From: Methylophilaceae bacterium
GTDB taxonomy: Bacteria > Pseudomonadota > Gammaproteobacteria > Burkholderiales > Methylophilaceae
Length of the DNA: 64,000 nt
NCBI GenBank assembly: GCA_028247015.1
Contig: JAOKFJ010000002.1
Coordinates: forward strand, 1 to 64,000
Reading direction: 5' to 3'
Made by a program: the position numbers and the translations under genes. Position 1 is the first letter of the stretch; each line of letters starts with the position of its first letter. The notes below the pieces were generated by a model. That model searched no databases. It was not told the DNA's origin and saw only the letters and a list, made by a program, of their open reading frames with translations. Positions 64,000-64,000 of this stretch are shown here, one piece after another.

Positions 64000-64000
64000 A

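Overview
The window is AT-rich (about one third G+C by eye) and densely packed proteobacterial chromosome. Three blocks suggest a betaproteobacterium, perhaps a marine Methylophilales/OM43-like lineage: dnaE-accA-tilS; ratA-ratB-guaB-guaA with smpB-ssrA; and fdxA-cysN-cysD-cysH-DUF934-cysI. Ectoine synthesis, Na+-coupled symporters and TonB receptors fit a saline habitat. The taxonomic placement is inference from gene order and protein style only.

Layout. 1-11.7 kb: housekeeping genes (3' part of a frameshifted hrpA, a SpeE-like enzyme, an RlmL-type methylase, tpx, dnaE, accA, tilS), then a NarX/NarL-type two-component pair. 11.8-29.5 kb: an orphan TonB receptor, purT, typA, ybiT, nitroreductase, a GreB-like factor, thrH, two tandem TPR/2OG-oxygenase genes, guaA, guaB, ratB, ratA, smpB and the tmRNA gene.

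29.5-43 kb is an accessory region. It starts at the tmRNA 3' end, which is duplicated as a 14-bp direct repeat 1.3 kb downstream, a classic integration footprint. It holds tiny membrane proteins, a fasciclin-domain protein, a flavin-type oxidase, a divergent photolyase/cryptochrome, micro-genes followed by dispersed repeats, an acyltransferase, a MarR-centred divergent cluster with a decayed gene copy, small Cys-rich/SEC-C proteins, metY and a flavin monooxygenase.

43-51 kb is a metal-handling region. It has a probable zinc-uptake operon (His-rich secreted protein, ZnuD-like receptor, unknown membrane protein, MerC-like protein), selO, and a CsoR-type operon (csoR, outer-membrane-like protein, periplasmic HMA protein, MerT-like protein) with a near-ideal palindromic operator.

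51.6-54.5 kb carries a three-gene cassette (SAM methyltransferase, GSCFA protein, 2OG-Fe(II) oxygenase) of unknown function. 54.5-59.5 kb encodes ectABC with an SSS symporter and an AGCS symporter. 59.5-64 kb is a DUF4156 lipoprotein, fdxA and the assimilatory sulfate operon, which runs off the right edge inside cysI.

I found no CRISPR array, no integrase or transposase, and no tRNA gene. The least explained parts are the tmRNA-linked island with its repeats, the TPR/2OG pair, the GSCFA cassette, and the unknown members of the metal operons.
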